Made by a program: the position numbers and the translations under genes. Positions 24,361 to 31,346 of a stretch of DNA of 41,361 nucleotides are shown piece after piece (position 1 is the stretch's first letter; the number at the start of each line of letters is the position of its first letter). The DNA is from an uncultured Microbacterium sp. Lineage in GTDB: Bacteria; Actinomycetota; Actinomycetes; Actinomycetales; Microbacteriaceae. The stretch spans positions 1 to 41,361 of the forward strand of contig NZ_CAJYPF010000156.1 of NCBI RefSeq assembly GCF_913776565.1, given 5' to 3'. The notes beneath the pieces were generated by a model. It ran no database searches and was not told the DNA's origin. It was given only the letters and a program-made list of their open reading frames with translations.

Positions 24361-25269
24361 TCAGCCGACGGGCTCGCTGAGCGGCTCGTCGATGTCGGGG
24401 CCGGCCTGCCGGGCGCCTGTGCCGCGGCGGGCGGCGGCCAGGACCGCGCCGATGCTGGCGGTGATCACCAGCGCGATGCCCAGGATCTCCAGCCACGACA
24501 ACCGCTGCCCGAGCAGAAGGAACCCGGCGATCGACGCGGTCGCGGGGCCCAGGCTCATGAGGATCGCGAAGGCGGATGCCGCCAGTCGCCGCAGCGCCAC
24601 GAGCTCGAGCGCGTAGGGGATGGTCGACGACAGCAGCGCGACCGCCGCGCCCAGGGCGAGGATGTCCAGGCGCAGCAGCGCCGGACCCGCCTGCCAGATG
24701 CCGAAGGGCAGGGCGACAGCGGCGCCGATCGCCATCGCGAGGGCGAGACCGTCCAGGCGGGGGAATTCGCGGCCGACCCGGGCGGACGCCAGGATGTACA
24801 GCGCCCAGCTGACCGCCGCCCCCAGCGCGAACGCGACGCCCAGAGGGTCCAGCCGGTCCCATCCGCCCGCGCCCAGGGCGACGACCCCGGCCAGCGCCAG
24901 GCCCGCCCAGAGCCAGCGCGCGAGTCCGGTCGCGGTGAGGATCGACAGCGTGAGGGGCCCGAGCACCTCGATGGTCACGGTGACGCCCAGCGGCAGCCGT
25001 TCGAGGGCCAGGTAGAACAGAGCGTTCATGGATGCCAGCACCAGCCCGAACCCGACGACCGACCGCCAGGCGGGGCCCGAGTGTCCTCGCAGGCGCGGGC
25101 GCGCGATCACCAGCAGCAGTATCGCCGAGAAGAGCAGCCGTAGCATGACGATGCCGAGCGGCCCCGTCTGCGGGAACAGCATGACGGCGAACGACGCGCC
25201 GACCTCTTGGCACACCAGCCCGACCAGCACGAGGGATGCGGCCGAACCCGGGCCGCCCCGCCCGGTCAC
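24361..25269 (-). CDS. DMT-superfamily exporter, RhtA/EamA type
   Basis: A 302-residue transporter with ten predicted helices in two EamA repeats (first ~12-140, second ~145-285). The segment LLSSTIPYALELVALRRLAASAFAILMSLGPATASIAGFLLLGQ is characteristic of RhtA-like threonine/homoserine exporters. The GTG at 25269 follows the upstream lipoprotein gene by only 7 nt, so the two are probably co-transcribed. The substrate is inferred from the subfamily pattern only. Confidence 0.87.
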   Translation of the reverse strand: MTGRGGPGSAASLVLVGLVCQEVGASFAVMLFPQTGPLGIVMLRLLFSAILLLVIARPRLRGHSGPAWRSVVGFGLVLASMNALFYLALERLPLGVTVTIEVLGPLTLSILTATGLARWLWAGLALAGVVALGAGGWDRLDPLGVAFALGAAVSWALYILASARVGREFPRLDGLALAMAIGAAVALPFGIWQAGPALLRLDILALGAAVALLSSTIPYALELVALRRLAASAFAILMSLGPATASIAGFLLLGQRLSWLEILGIALVITASIGAVLAAARRGTGARQAGPDIDEPLSEPVG

Positions 25270-25276
25270 CGGCGGA

Positions 25277-26548
25277 TCATCCCGCGGGCGGAGCGCAGAT
25301 CGCGTTGCCCGCGATGTTGTCGCGCATCTGCTCGGCGGTCCACGGCAGCCCCGCCTCGGGCATCGTCTGTCCCGCCGCGGCGGGAGCCTTCGAGGCGATC
25401 GCTGCGAGCTGCCAGGCCAACCACGCGCCGGTGTTCTTGTTGCCGGCCGAGTTGTTCAGCACGACGGCGACCGACATGCCGGTCTGGGGGTCGGCGAACG
25501 CGCCCGCGAGGTAGCCGGGCGTCCAGCCGTACTGTCCGATGAGCGAGCCGGCCTGGTAGGCACCGCCCGCCGCGGTGAACCACGTGGGCTGGTCGCCGCC
25601 GACCGGGACGGGCGCGGCGAACCGGTCGTTCTCGGACGGCAGCAGCGCACCCGTCGCGAGCGCCTGCGCGTACCGACCGAGGTCGTCGATGTCGGTCACG
25701 GCACCGGCGGACGCCCCGCCGTAGCTCGACGACATCGTGCTGAACTCGAGCGGGGCGGAGCAGTCGAACGCGCCCTCGGCGTTGGGCTGCGACCAGTGAC
25801 CGGTGAGCGACGACGGCCCCGGGGTGGCGGCGGCGGGGGCGGGGATGCCGGTGGCCGACAGACCGAGGGGCCCGGTGACCCGCTCGGCGATGACGGTGGC
25901 GAGCGGCTCCCCGGTCGCCCGCTCGACGGCCAGGCCCGCCAGATCGGCGTTGGTGGCCGAGGCCGAGAAGGCTTCTCCGGGCGCGTTGCGCCGCGGCTGG
26001 GAGATGCCGTAGGCGACGAGCTCGCGAGGGTTCCATACGCGGTCGGGGTTGTTCAGGACCATGCGGTCGAGGATCGTCGTGTACGACCCCAGTCCCGAGG
26101 TGCCGTCGCAGAGCTGGCGCAGCGTGATGTCCTCGTAGCCGGGCAGACCGCTCACCCAGGTGGTGACGGGGTCGTCCATCGACAGGGTCCGGTCGGCCTC
26201 GAGGGTGTAGAGCGCGTCGCAGGTCATCGCGCCGGTGACCTCACCCGCGCGGAAGGTCAGGTCGGGGGTCACCTCGGCGCCACCGGGGGATTGCGTGCCC
26301 ACGCCCGACACCCAGCTGCCGCTCCACGGGGCCCACACGCCCACGATCGCGCCGGTGGACCCGGTCGCGGCGATGGCGGCGGTGACCGCGTCGCGCATCT
26401 CGGCGACCGTCTCGTCGGGGAGGGGCCCGTCCACCTGGGTGGGGACGTCGATCGTGACGGACCCCTGGGACGTGCAGCCGCTCAGGACGACGGCGAGCAT
26501 GCTCGCGCCCGCGATCGCGATGGCCGCGGAACGACGCCATCCGCGCAT
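25277..26548 (-). CDS. Lipoprotein with serine beta-lactamase/PBP-like fold, catalytic residues lost
   Basis: A 423-residue secreted lipoprotein; the signal peptide ends in VVLSGC (lipobox). The body follows class C beta-lactamase/DD-carboxypeptidase-like proteins: LTFRAGEVTGAMT, LCDGTSGLGSY, FSASATNADLAG and IGQYGWTPGYLAG. In active members these would be FRxGSVTKxxT (SxxK), HTSGL, YSNTNY (YxN) and HGGxxPG. Here Ser and Lys of SxxK read Glu and Gly, and Tyr and Asn of YxN read Ala and Ala. I infer a binding or structural role at the cell surface. Start 26548 has a GGGGGT ribosome site; 26563 is the alternative. Confidence 0.82.
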   Translation of the reverse strand: MRGWRRSAAIAIAGASMLAVVLSGCTSQGSVTIDVPTQVDGPLPDETVAEMRDAVTAAIAATGSTGAIVGVWAPWSGSWVSGVGTQSPGGAEVTPDLTFRAGEVTGAMTCDALYTLEADRTLSMDDPVTTWVSGLPGYEDITLRQLCDGTSGLGSYTTILDRMVLNNPDRVWNPRELVAYGISQPRRNAPGEAFSASATNADLAGLAVERATGEPLATVIAERVTGPLGLSATGIPAPAAATPGPSSLTGHWSQPNAEGAFDCSAPLEFSTMSSSYGGASAGAVTDIDDLGRYAQALATGALLPSENDRFAAPVPVGGDQPTWFTAAGGAYQAGSLIGQYGWTPGYLAGAFADPQTGMSVAVVLNNSAGNKNTGAWLAWQLAAIASKAPAAAGQTMPEAGLPWTAEQMRDNIAGNAICAPPAG

Positions 26549-26698
26549 GTGTACCCCCAGCATTTCCGAGCGCGACGAAGCCCGCTCCCGAAAGATTCAA
26601 ACACACGGCACCTGAACGCGACCGCCCCTTGCGCCGATGCGGCGTCACGGGTGCATCACGACTGTCGCTCGAAAGCGCCCCGGCGGCGGAAAGAGGGG

Positions 26699-26727
26699 TT
26701 AGGCGATCCTAACTTTCTGCGTATGAT
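26699..26727 (+). promoter_or_regulatory. Iron-box (DtxR/IdeR type) and leaderless promoter of the heme oxygenase gene
   Basis: TTAGGCGATCCTAACTT has the perfect dyad TTAGG-CGAT-CCTAA and fits the DtxR/IdeR consensus TTAGGTTAGCCTAACCTAA at about 14 of 19 positions. TATGAT (26722-26727) is a good -10 and lies exactly 6 nt before the ATG, so the transcript should start at the start codon. The iron box covers the -35 and spacer, which predicts repression by the iron-loaded regulator. Confidence 0.72.
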
Positions 26728-26733
26728 GGCCGC

Positions 26734-27387
26734 ATGAACGCCGTCGCCCCGTTCTCCACGGCTCTGCGCGAACGCTCCAGCGCGGCGCACTCCGCGCGCG
26801 AGTGCGACGGATTCATGACCGACCTGCTCACCGGGGCCGGCACACGCGAGGACTACATCGCCCTGATCGCGCAGCACTGGTTCCTCTACGCCGCGCTCGA
26901 AGAGGCGGCGATCCGCATGCGCACCGACCCGGTGGCATCCGTCTTCGTCCGAGATCACCACTCCCGACTCCCGGCCCTCGAGGCCGACCTCGCTTTTCTG
27001 CGGGGTCCCGACTGGCGCGAGCTGATCCATCCTCTGCCGACCACGCAGGCGTACGTCTCGCGCATCCGCCGGGTCGCGGCGACGTGGCCGGGCGGCTTCG
27101 TCGCGCACCACTACACGCGCTTCGTGGGCGACCTGTCCGGCGGACCCTCGATCGGGCGCCTGATGCAGCGCCGGTTCGGGTTCGAGACCAACGGCATCGG
27201 GTTCCTGCTCTTCGGCGACATCGCCGACCCCAAGGCCTTCAAGAGCATCTACCGCGAGCAGCTCGACGCCGCCCCGTGGGACGACGACGAGAAGGAGCGG
27301 GTCATCGCCGAGGTCCTCGTGGCCTACCGTTTCACCACTGAGCTGTTCGCCGATCTCACCCGCGCCAAGGCCGCGCGCGTCGCCTGA
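26734..27387 (+). CDS. hmuO: Biliverdin-producing heme oxygenase
   Basis: A 217-residue all-helical heme oxygenase that opens heme to biliverdin, CO and Fe2+. The proximal His is probably H19 (RSSAAHSARE). The distal helix reads HYTRFVGDLSGGPSIGRLMQRRFG, where most relatives have GDLSGGQ. The length is that of HmuO of corynebacteria. It serves iron acquisition from heme, which fits the DtxR/IdeR-type box overlapping its promoter. No heme transporter is nearby. Convergent with the helicase gene, with only 3 nt between the stops. Confidence 0.93.
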   Translation: MNAVAPFSTALRERSSAAHSARECDGFMTDLLTGAGTREDYIALIAQHWFLYAALEEAAIRMRTDPVASVFVRDHHSRLPALEADLAFLRGPDWRELIHPLPTTQAYVSRIRRVAATWPGGFVAHHYTRFVGDLSGGPSIGRLMQRRFGFETNGIGFLLFGDIADPKAFKSIYREQLDAAPWDDDEKERVIAEVLVAYRFTTELFADLTRAKAARVA

Positions 27388-27390
27388 GGC

Positions 27391-28764
27391 TCACGCCTGC
27401 GCCGCATCCTGTCGCGCGAGCCAGGCCTGCTTCATGAAGCGGCGCACGTCCTCGTCGACGCGGATGTCGGCGGGCCGCAGCGGCCGCGTCAGGTACAGGC
27501 CGTCGAGCGAGGTCAGCCGGCTGAGTGCGACGTAGGTCTGCCCCGGGGCGAACGCCCCCGCCCCCAGGTCGACCACCGCGCGGTCGTAGGTCTTGCCCTG
27601 CGATTTGTGGATCGTCACGGCCCAGGCGAGACGCAGCGGGAACTGCGTGAACTCCGCGACGATCTCGCGCGAGAGGTTCTTGGTCCCCGGGTCGTAGGCG
27701 TAGCGATACCTCTCCCACACGGCCGGCTCGACGTCGTGGGCGATACCGTCCACCTCGACCCGCACGCTGTCGCCCGCGATGCGGGTGACGGTGCCGATCG
27801 TGCCGTTGACCCACCGCGGCGCCTCGCCGAACTGCGCGCTGTCGTTGCGCAGGAACATGACCTGCGCGCCCACCTTGAGGGTGAGCTCCATCTCGGCCGG
27901 GTAGTTCGCCTCTCCGCGACCGAAGTCCCCCGAGATCTCGGCGTTGGCGGTCTGCGTGCGGCCGACCAGCTCGTCGAGATGGCGGCGGTTGATGGTGTTG
28001 ACCCGGTCGTTGCGCGTGGCCAGCGTGATGATCGGGTGCTCGCCGTCGGTGGGGTGCGGCGGCGTCCGCGCCCCCGCGGCGTTGAGCACGCCCGCCATCT
28101 CGGCCGTCACGCGTCCGTAGCGCACCGCGTTGAGCAGCTGCTTGAACCCGGGATCGGACTGCCGGTGGATCTCGACGAGCTCGTTCACGTGCAGATCGGC
28201 CCCGTGCCGACCGATGTCGATCAGCCCGTCGGCGGCTGCCTCGCCCGACCACACCTTCGCGTCGAAGAACCAGAACGAGCGGTAATGGTCGCGGATGTAG
28301 CGCATCTCGTCGCCGCGGGGCGGGACGGGGGCGAGCTGGTACGGGTCGCCGAACATGACGATCTGCGTCCCGCCGAACGGCTCGGCGCGCCGACCCCGCG
28401 CCTGGCGGAGCGAGCGATCGATGGCATCCATCAGATCGGCGTTGACCATCGAGATCTCGTCGATCACGAGGGTGTCGATGGCGTTCAGGATCTTGCGGGT
28501 GGCGTCGTTCTGATCGATGTCGCCGTTCGCGATCAGGCCGATCGGCAGGCGGAAGAGGGAGTGGATCGTCTGGCCCTCGACGTTGAGCGCCGCCACACCC
28601 GTCGGCGCGCAGACGGCGATCTGCTTCTTCGTGTTCCAGGCGAGGTGCTGCAGCAGGGTCGATTTACCGGTGCCGGCGCGGCCCGTGACGAAGACGTGCT
28701 CACGCGTGTCCTCGATCAGCCGGAACAGCGCCTGCTGCTCGGCGGAGAGGGGCGGCGTGGTCAC
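27391..28764 (-). CDS. Pif1/RecD2-like SF1B DNA helicase
   Basis: A 457-residue helicase. Walker A is GRAGTGKST (residues 28-36), Walker B TLVIDEISM, motif III GDPYQLAPV, and the C-terminal motifs LAWAVTIHKSQGKTYDRAVVDL and YVALSRLTSLDGLYL are those of Pif1-like enzymes. It is the minimal helicase core without extra domains, and is usually involved in replication-fork or G-quadruplex processing (family knowledge). The GTG at 28764 has no ribosome site but TAGCAT lies exactly 6 nt upstream, a leaderless arrangement. Confidence 0.92.
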   Translation of the reverse strand: MTTPPLSAEQQALFRLIEDTREHVFVTGRAGTGKSTLLQHLAWNTKKQIAVCAPTGVAALNVEGQTIHSLFRLPIGLIANGDIDQNDATRKILNAIDTLVIDEISMVNADLMDAIDRSLRQARGRRAEPFGGTQIVMFGDPYQLAPVPPRGDEMRYIRDHYRSFWFFDAKVWSGEAAADGLIDIGRHGADLHVNELVEIHRQSDPGFKQLLNAVRYGRVTAEMAGVLNAAGARTPPHPTDGEHPIITLATRNDRVNTINRRHLDELVGRTQTANAEISGDFGRGEANYPAEMELTLKVGAQVMFLRNDSAQFGEAPRWVNGTIGTVTRIAGDSVRVEVDGIAHDVEPAVWERYRYAYDPGTKNLSREIVAEFTQFPLRLAWAVTIHKSQGKTYDRAVVDLGAGAFAPGQTYVALSRLTSLDGLYLTRPLRPADIRVDEDVRRFMKQAWLARQDAAQA

Positions 28765-28781
28765 CGGTTCATGCTAGTTCG

Positions 28782-28799
28782 CGCCGCCCGAGGGCGGCG
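28782..28799. terminator. Hairpin behind merR / before helicase gene
   Basis: CGCCGCCC, GA, GGGCGGCG form a perfect 8-bp stem in the 76-nt gap between the MerR stop and the helicase GTG, both leftward. It probably ends merR transcription; no T-run follows. Confidence 0.45.
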
Positions 28800-28840
28800 G
28801 CCCCGTGTGGATCGGTGCTCTCGTCGACCGCCCTCTTCCA

Positions 28841-29308
28841 TCACGTGGGAGCGGACCCGGATGCCGCGCCGACCGGGCCGCCCCTCGGCTCGGTGCGGTC
28901 GAGCAGCCAGCGCGCCTCGCCCGACAGCACGTCGCCGACGTGGCTGCGGAAGCGCGGGCACTGCGTGATGTCGTGCGAGCGGCAACGCAGCGCATGCTCG
29001 GTCATCGCACGCGCCTCGGCGATGTCGGCGGCGCGCCGGTCGAGCTCGGCGATGTGCTCCTCGAGCACCCGGTGCCGGTCGGGCGCCGCCTCGTCGAGCA
29101 GCACGCGGATCTGCTCGAGCGACATCCCCGCCGCCTTGTTGCGCAGGATGACCGCGACACGCACGACGTCGTCCTCCGCGAAGAGGCGTCGTCCGGCGCC
29201 GTCGCGCGCGGGGCGGAGCAGCCCCTCGTCCTCCCAGTACCGCAGCACGTGGGTGTCGAGGCCGAACCGTGCCGCGGCGTCTCCGATGGACTCACCGCTT
29301 GACTTCAT
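28841..29308 (-). CDS. MerR-family transcriptional regulator
   Basis: A 155-residue MerR regulator. The HTH/wing domain is IGDAAARFGLDTHVLRYWEDEGLLRPARDGAGRRLFAEDDVVRVAVIL, followed by a coiled-coil (~85-115). The C-terminal part has two Cys in ALRCRSHDITQCPRFR, a feature of a MerR subgroup where they could sense redox state or metals. It is divergent from a thioredoxin-reductase-like gene, and a 22-bp perfect palindrome covers its start codon and the partner's promoter. It likely controls both genes. The signal is unknown; a redox or electrophile signal is plausible given the partner. Confidence 0.92.
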   Translation of the reverse strand: MKSSGESIGDAAARFGLDTHVLRYWEDEGLLRPARDGAGRRLFAEDDVVRVAVILRNKAAGMSLEQIRVLLDEAAPDRHRVLEEHIAELDRRAADIAEARAMTEHALRCRSHDITQCPRFRSHVGDVLSGEARWLLDRTEPRGGPVGAASGSAPT

Positions 29309-29328
29309 GTCGACATGAAGTCACACCA
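29299..29328 (+). promoter_or_regulatory. MerR-type promoter with 22-bp perfect palindrome
   Basis: GACTTCATGTC and its exact reverse complement lie back to back (29301-29322). Upstream TTGACT can serve as -35 and CACCAT, 19 nt further, as a weak -10. A dyad in a 19-bp over-long spacer is the classic MerR-activated architecture. The promoter would drive the flavoprotein gene at 29360, while the same dyad overlaps the merR start and allows autoregulation. Confidence 0.65.
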
Positions 29329-29359
29329 TGGACGCGAACACAAGCGGAAGGAGCTCATC

Positions 29360-30193
29360 ATGTACGACGCGATCATCATCGGGGGCGGCCCGGCGGGCCT
29401 GCAGGCGGCCCTCACGCTGGGGCGCATGCACCGCAGCACCCTCGTGCTGGACTCGGGCGAGTACCGCAACGCCACCGTTCGCCACGCGCACAACCTGCTC
29501 ACCAACGACGGACGCGATCCCGCCGAGCTGCGCCGGATCGCCCGCGCCGAGATCGCCGCGTACGAAACGGTCGAGATCCGGGATGCCGCCGCAACCGCCG
29601 TCTGGCGCACCGACGGCGCGCTGACGGTCGAGACCGCGGGCGGACGGCTCCGCGCCCACGCGGTGATCCTCGCCACCGGGGTCACCGACGACCTCCCGCC
29701 GATCCCCGGTCTCGCCGCGCACTGGGGCGACACGGTCGCCAACTGCCCCTTCTGCCACGGGCACGAGTTCGCCGGTCGCCCTGTCGCGGTCCTCAACGCC
29801 TCGCCGCACGCCGCCGTCCTCTCCCGGATGCTCGAGCCCGTGGCATCCGAGGTCCAGGTGATCGACCCGGCCTCCGTGCGCGAGGTCCTCGGCATCGAGG
29901 GCGGACTGCGCCTGCACCTGACCGACGGCTCCGCGCCCGAGGTCGCCGGGGCGTTCGTCGCGCCCACCTGGAGCGTGCGGGGCGCCTTCCTCGACGGTCT
30001 CGCCCTGCTGCGCCAGGACAGCGGGGCCCTGCGCACCGATGCATTCGGCCGCACGAGCGTCGAGGGCGTGTACGCGGTCGGCGACATCGCGCAGCCCGAC
30101 CACCTTCCCGGCCCGTTGTTCTCGCTGGCCGCGGCCATCTCCGGCGGCCAGCTCGCCGCCGTCGCCGTGGTGCACTCGCTCGTCATGGACTGA
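29360..30193 (+). CDS. Thioredoxin-reductase-like NAD(P)/FAD oxidoreductase with CPFC motif
   Basis: A 277-residue flavoprotein. The FAD site is YDAIIIGGGPAGLQAALTLGRM and the C-terminal FAD motif TSVEGVYAVGDIAQPDHLPGPLFSLAAAISGG. The redox pair sits in NCPFCHGHEFAG, as in the low-molecular-weight thioredoxin-reductase-like family rather than the CATC of true TrxB. The second Rossmann motif is degenerate (RPVAVLNASPHAA instead of GxGxxA), so NADPH use may differ. ATG 29360 has GGAAGGAG upstream; an in-frame ATG at 29315 lies in the palindrome and is less likely. Controlled by the divergent MerR protein by inference. Confidence 0.88.
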   Translation: MYDAIIIGGGPAGLQAALTLGRMHRSTLVLDSGEYRNATVRHAHNLLTNDGRDPAELRRIARAEIAAYETVEIRDAAATAVWRTDGALTVETAGGRLRAHAVILATGVTDDLPPIPGLAAHWGDTVANCPFCHGHEFAGRPVAVLNASPHAAVLSRMLEPVASEVQVIDPASVREVLGIEGGLRLHLTDGSAPEVAGAFVAPTWSVRGAFLDGLALLRQDSGALRTDAFGRTSVEGVYAVGDIAQPDHLPGPLFSLAAAISGGQLAAVAVVHSLVMD

Positions 30194-30223
30194 CGCGCGG
30201 GGGCACCGCACAGGTGCCGTTCC

Positions 30224-30229
30224 TAGACT
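30224..30229 (+). promoter_or_regulatory. -10 box of a leaderless promoter
   Basis: TAGACT lies exactly 6 nt before the GTG at 30236, and no Shine-Dalgarno is present. The spacing predicts transcription starting at the start codon. Confidence 0.6.
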
Positions 30230-30235
30230 GGGTCC

Positions 30236-31306
30236 GTGGACATTGCCGGCGGGGGCCCCGCGACGCCCAGGGGTGTCGGGGCCGCACGCGCGCGCGCCCT
30301 CGTGACCATCGCGCTGATCGGCGTCCTGCTGATCGCCGCGATCGGGGCGGGCGCGGCCTCGCTGTACCGCGAGTTCTACAGCCCCCGCGCCTTCGTGCTG
30401 CACTACCTCGAGCTGCTGCAGGATCGCCGCAGTGCCGAGGCCCTCGCCGTCCCCGGCGTCGCCGTGGACTCGGCGGAGCTCGAGGCCGCCGGCCTGCCCG
30501 CGACCGCCTCGGAGGCGCTGCTGCGACCCGAGTCCCTGACGACGCTCACGGATGCCGCGGTCACCGGGGAGCAGGTCGACGGCGACCGCACGCGCGTCAC
30601 GGTGTCCTACCGCGCCGGGGACTACGCCGGCACCACCACCTTCGACGTGCAACCCGACACCACGGCCGGGCTGCTGCCGCGCTGGAGGTTCGCCCGCAGT
30701 CCGCTCGCGGTCGTGAAGCTCTCGGTCGAGGGCTCGATGCGTTTCGCCGTGAACGGCTTCGAGGTCGACAAGCGCCAGGTCTCGATCGACGGGGCGGATG
30801 CCGATCCCACCGCCGCGCTCCCCCTGCTGGTCTTCTCGCCCGGGCTGTACTCGGTCGCCGTCGACACCGCCATCTCGTCGACCCCCGGCGTCGCCGTCCT
30901 GGCCGATGCGCCGATGACCGGCATCCCGGTCGATGTGCAGGCCCAGCCCACGAGCGAGTTCGTCGGCGTCGTGCAGCAGCGGGTCGAGGAGTTCCTGAGC
31001 GCGTGCGCCGAACAGAAGGTGCTGCAGCCCACCGGCTGCCCCTTCGGCTTCACCGTGCGCAACCGCATCGACGACGCCCCCACCTGGTCGATCGTCGCTC
31101 AGCCGCAGGTCACCGTCGTCCCCGACGGGGCGGGGTGGCGCATCCCCGACGCCGCGGCGGTCGCGCACATCGACGTCGACATCCGTTCGATCTTCGACGG
31201 CACCGTGCGCACCGTCGAAGAGGATGTCGCCTTCACCGTCAACGGCCAGATCTCCGTCCTGCCCGACGGGTCGGCCTCCATCCTCATCGGCGGCTCGGCC
31301 GACTGA
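30236..31306 (+). CDS. Membrane-anchored extracytoplasmic protein of unknown function
   Basis: A 356-residue protein with GTG start. A cytoplasmic tail of about 20 residues is followed by one transmembrane helix (LVTIALIGVLLIAAIGAGAASLY, ~22-45). The rest is an extracytoplasmic, Val/Asp-rich, probably beta-rich region of ~310 residues with repeated motifs around DGADAD and FSPGLYSVAVD. Two cysteines (SACAEQKVLQPTGCPFGF) could form a disulfide. I do not recognise a named domain; similar proteins in actinobacteria are annotated as hypothetical. It has its own leaderless promoter and faces the CopD-CtaG gene. Confidence 0.85.
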   Translation: MDIAGGGPATPRGVGAARARALVTIALIGVLLIAAIGAGAASLYREFYSPRAFVLHYLELLQDRRSAEALAVPGVAVDSAELEAAGLPATASEALLRPESLTTLTDAAVTGEQVDGDRTRVTVSYRAGDYAGTTTFDVQPDTTAGLLPRWRFARSPLAVVKLSVEGSMRFAVNGFEVDKRQVSIDGADADPTAALPLLVFSPGLYSVAVDTAISSTPGVAVLADAPMTGIPVDVQAQPTSEFVGVVQQRVEEFLSACAEQKVLQPTGCPFGFTVRNRIDDAPTWSIVAQPQVTVVPDGAGWRIPDAAAVAHIDVDIRSIFDGTVRTVEEDVAFTVNGQISVLPDGSASILIGGSAD

Positions 31307-31346
31307 CCCCTCACCGGCGGCGGGACGGGGCGCCGGGGGAGCAGGG

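Noticed and set aside
25277-26548. Annotation as an active beta-lactamase or resistance gene
   Set aside because: The SxxK and YxN residues are absent, so catalysis by the usual mechanism is not expected.
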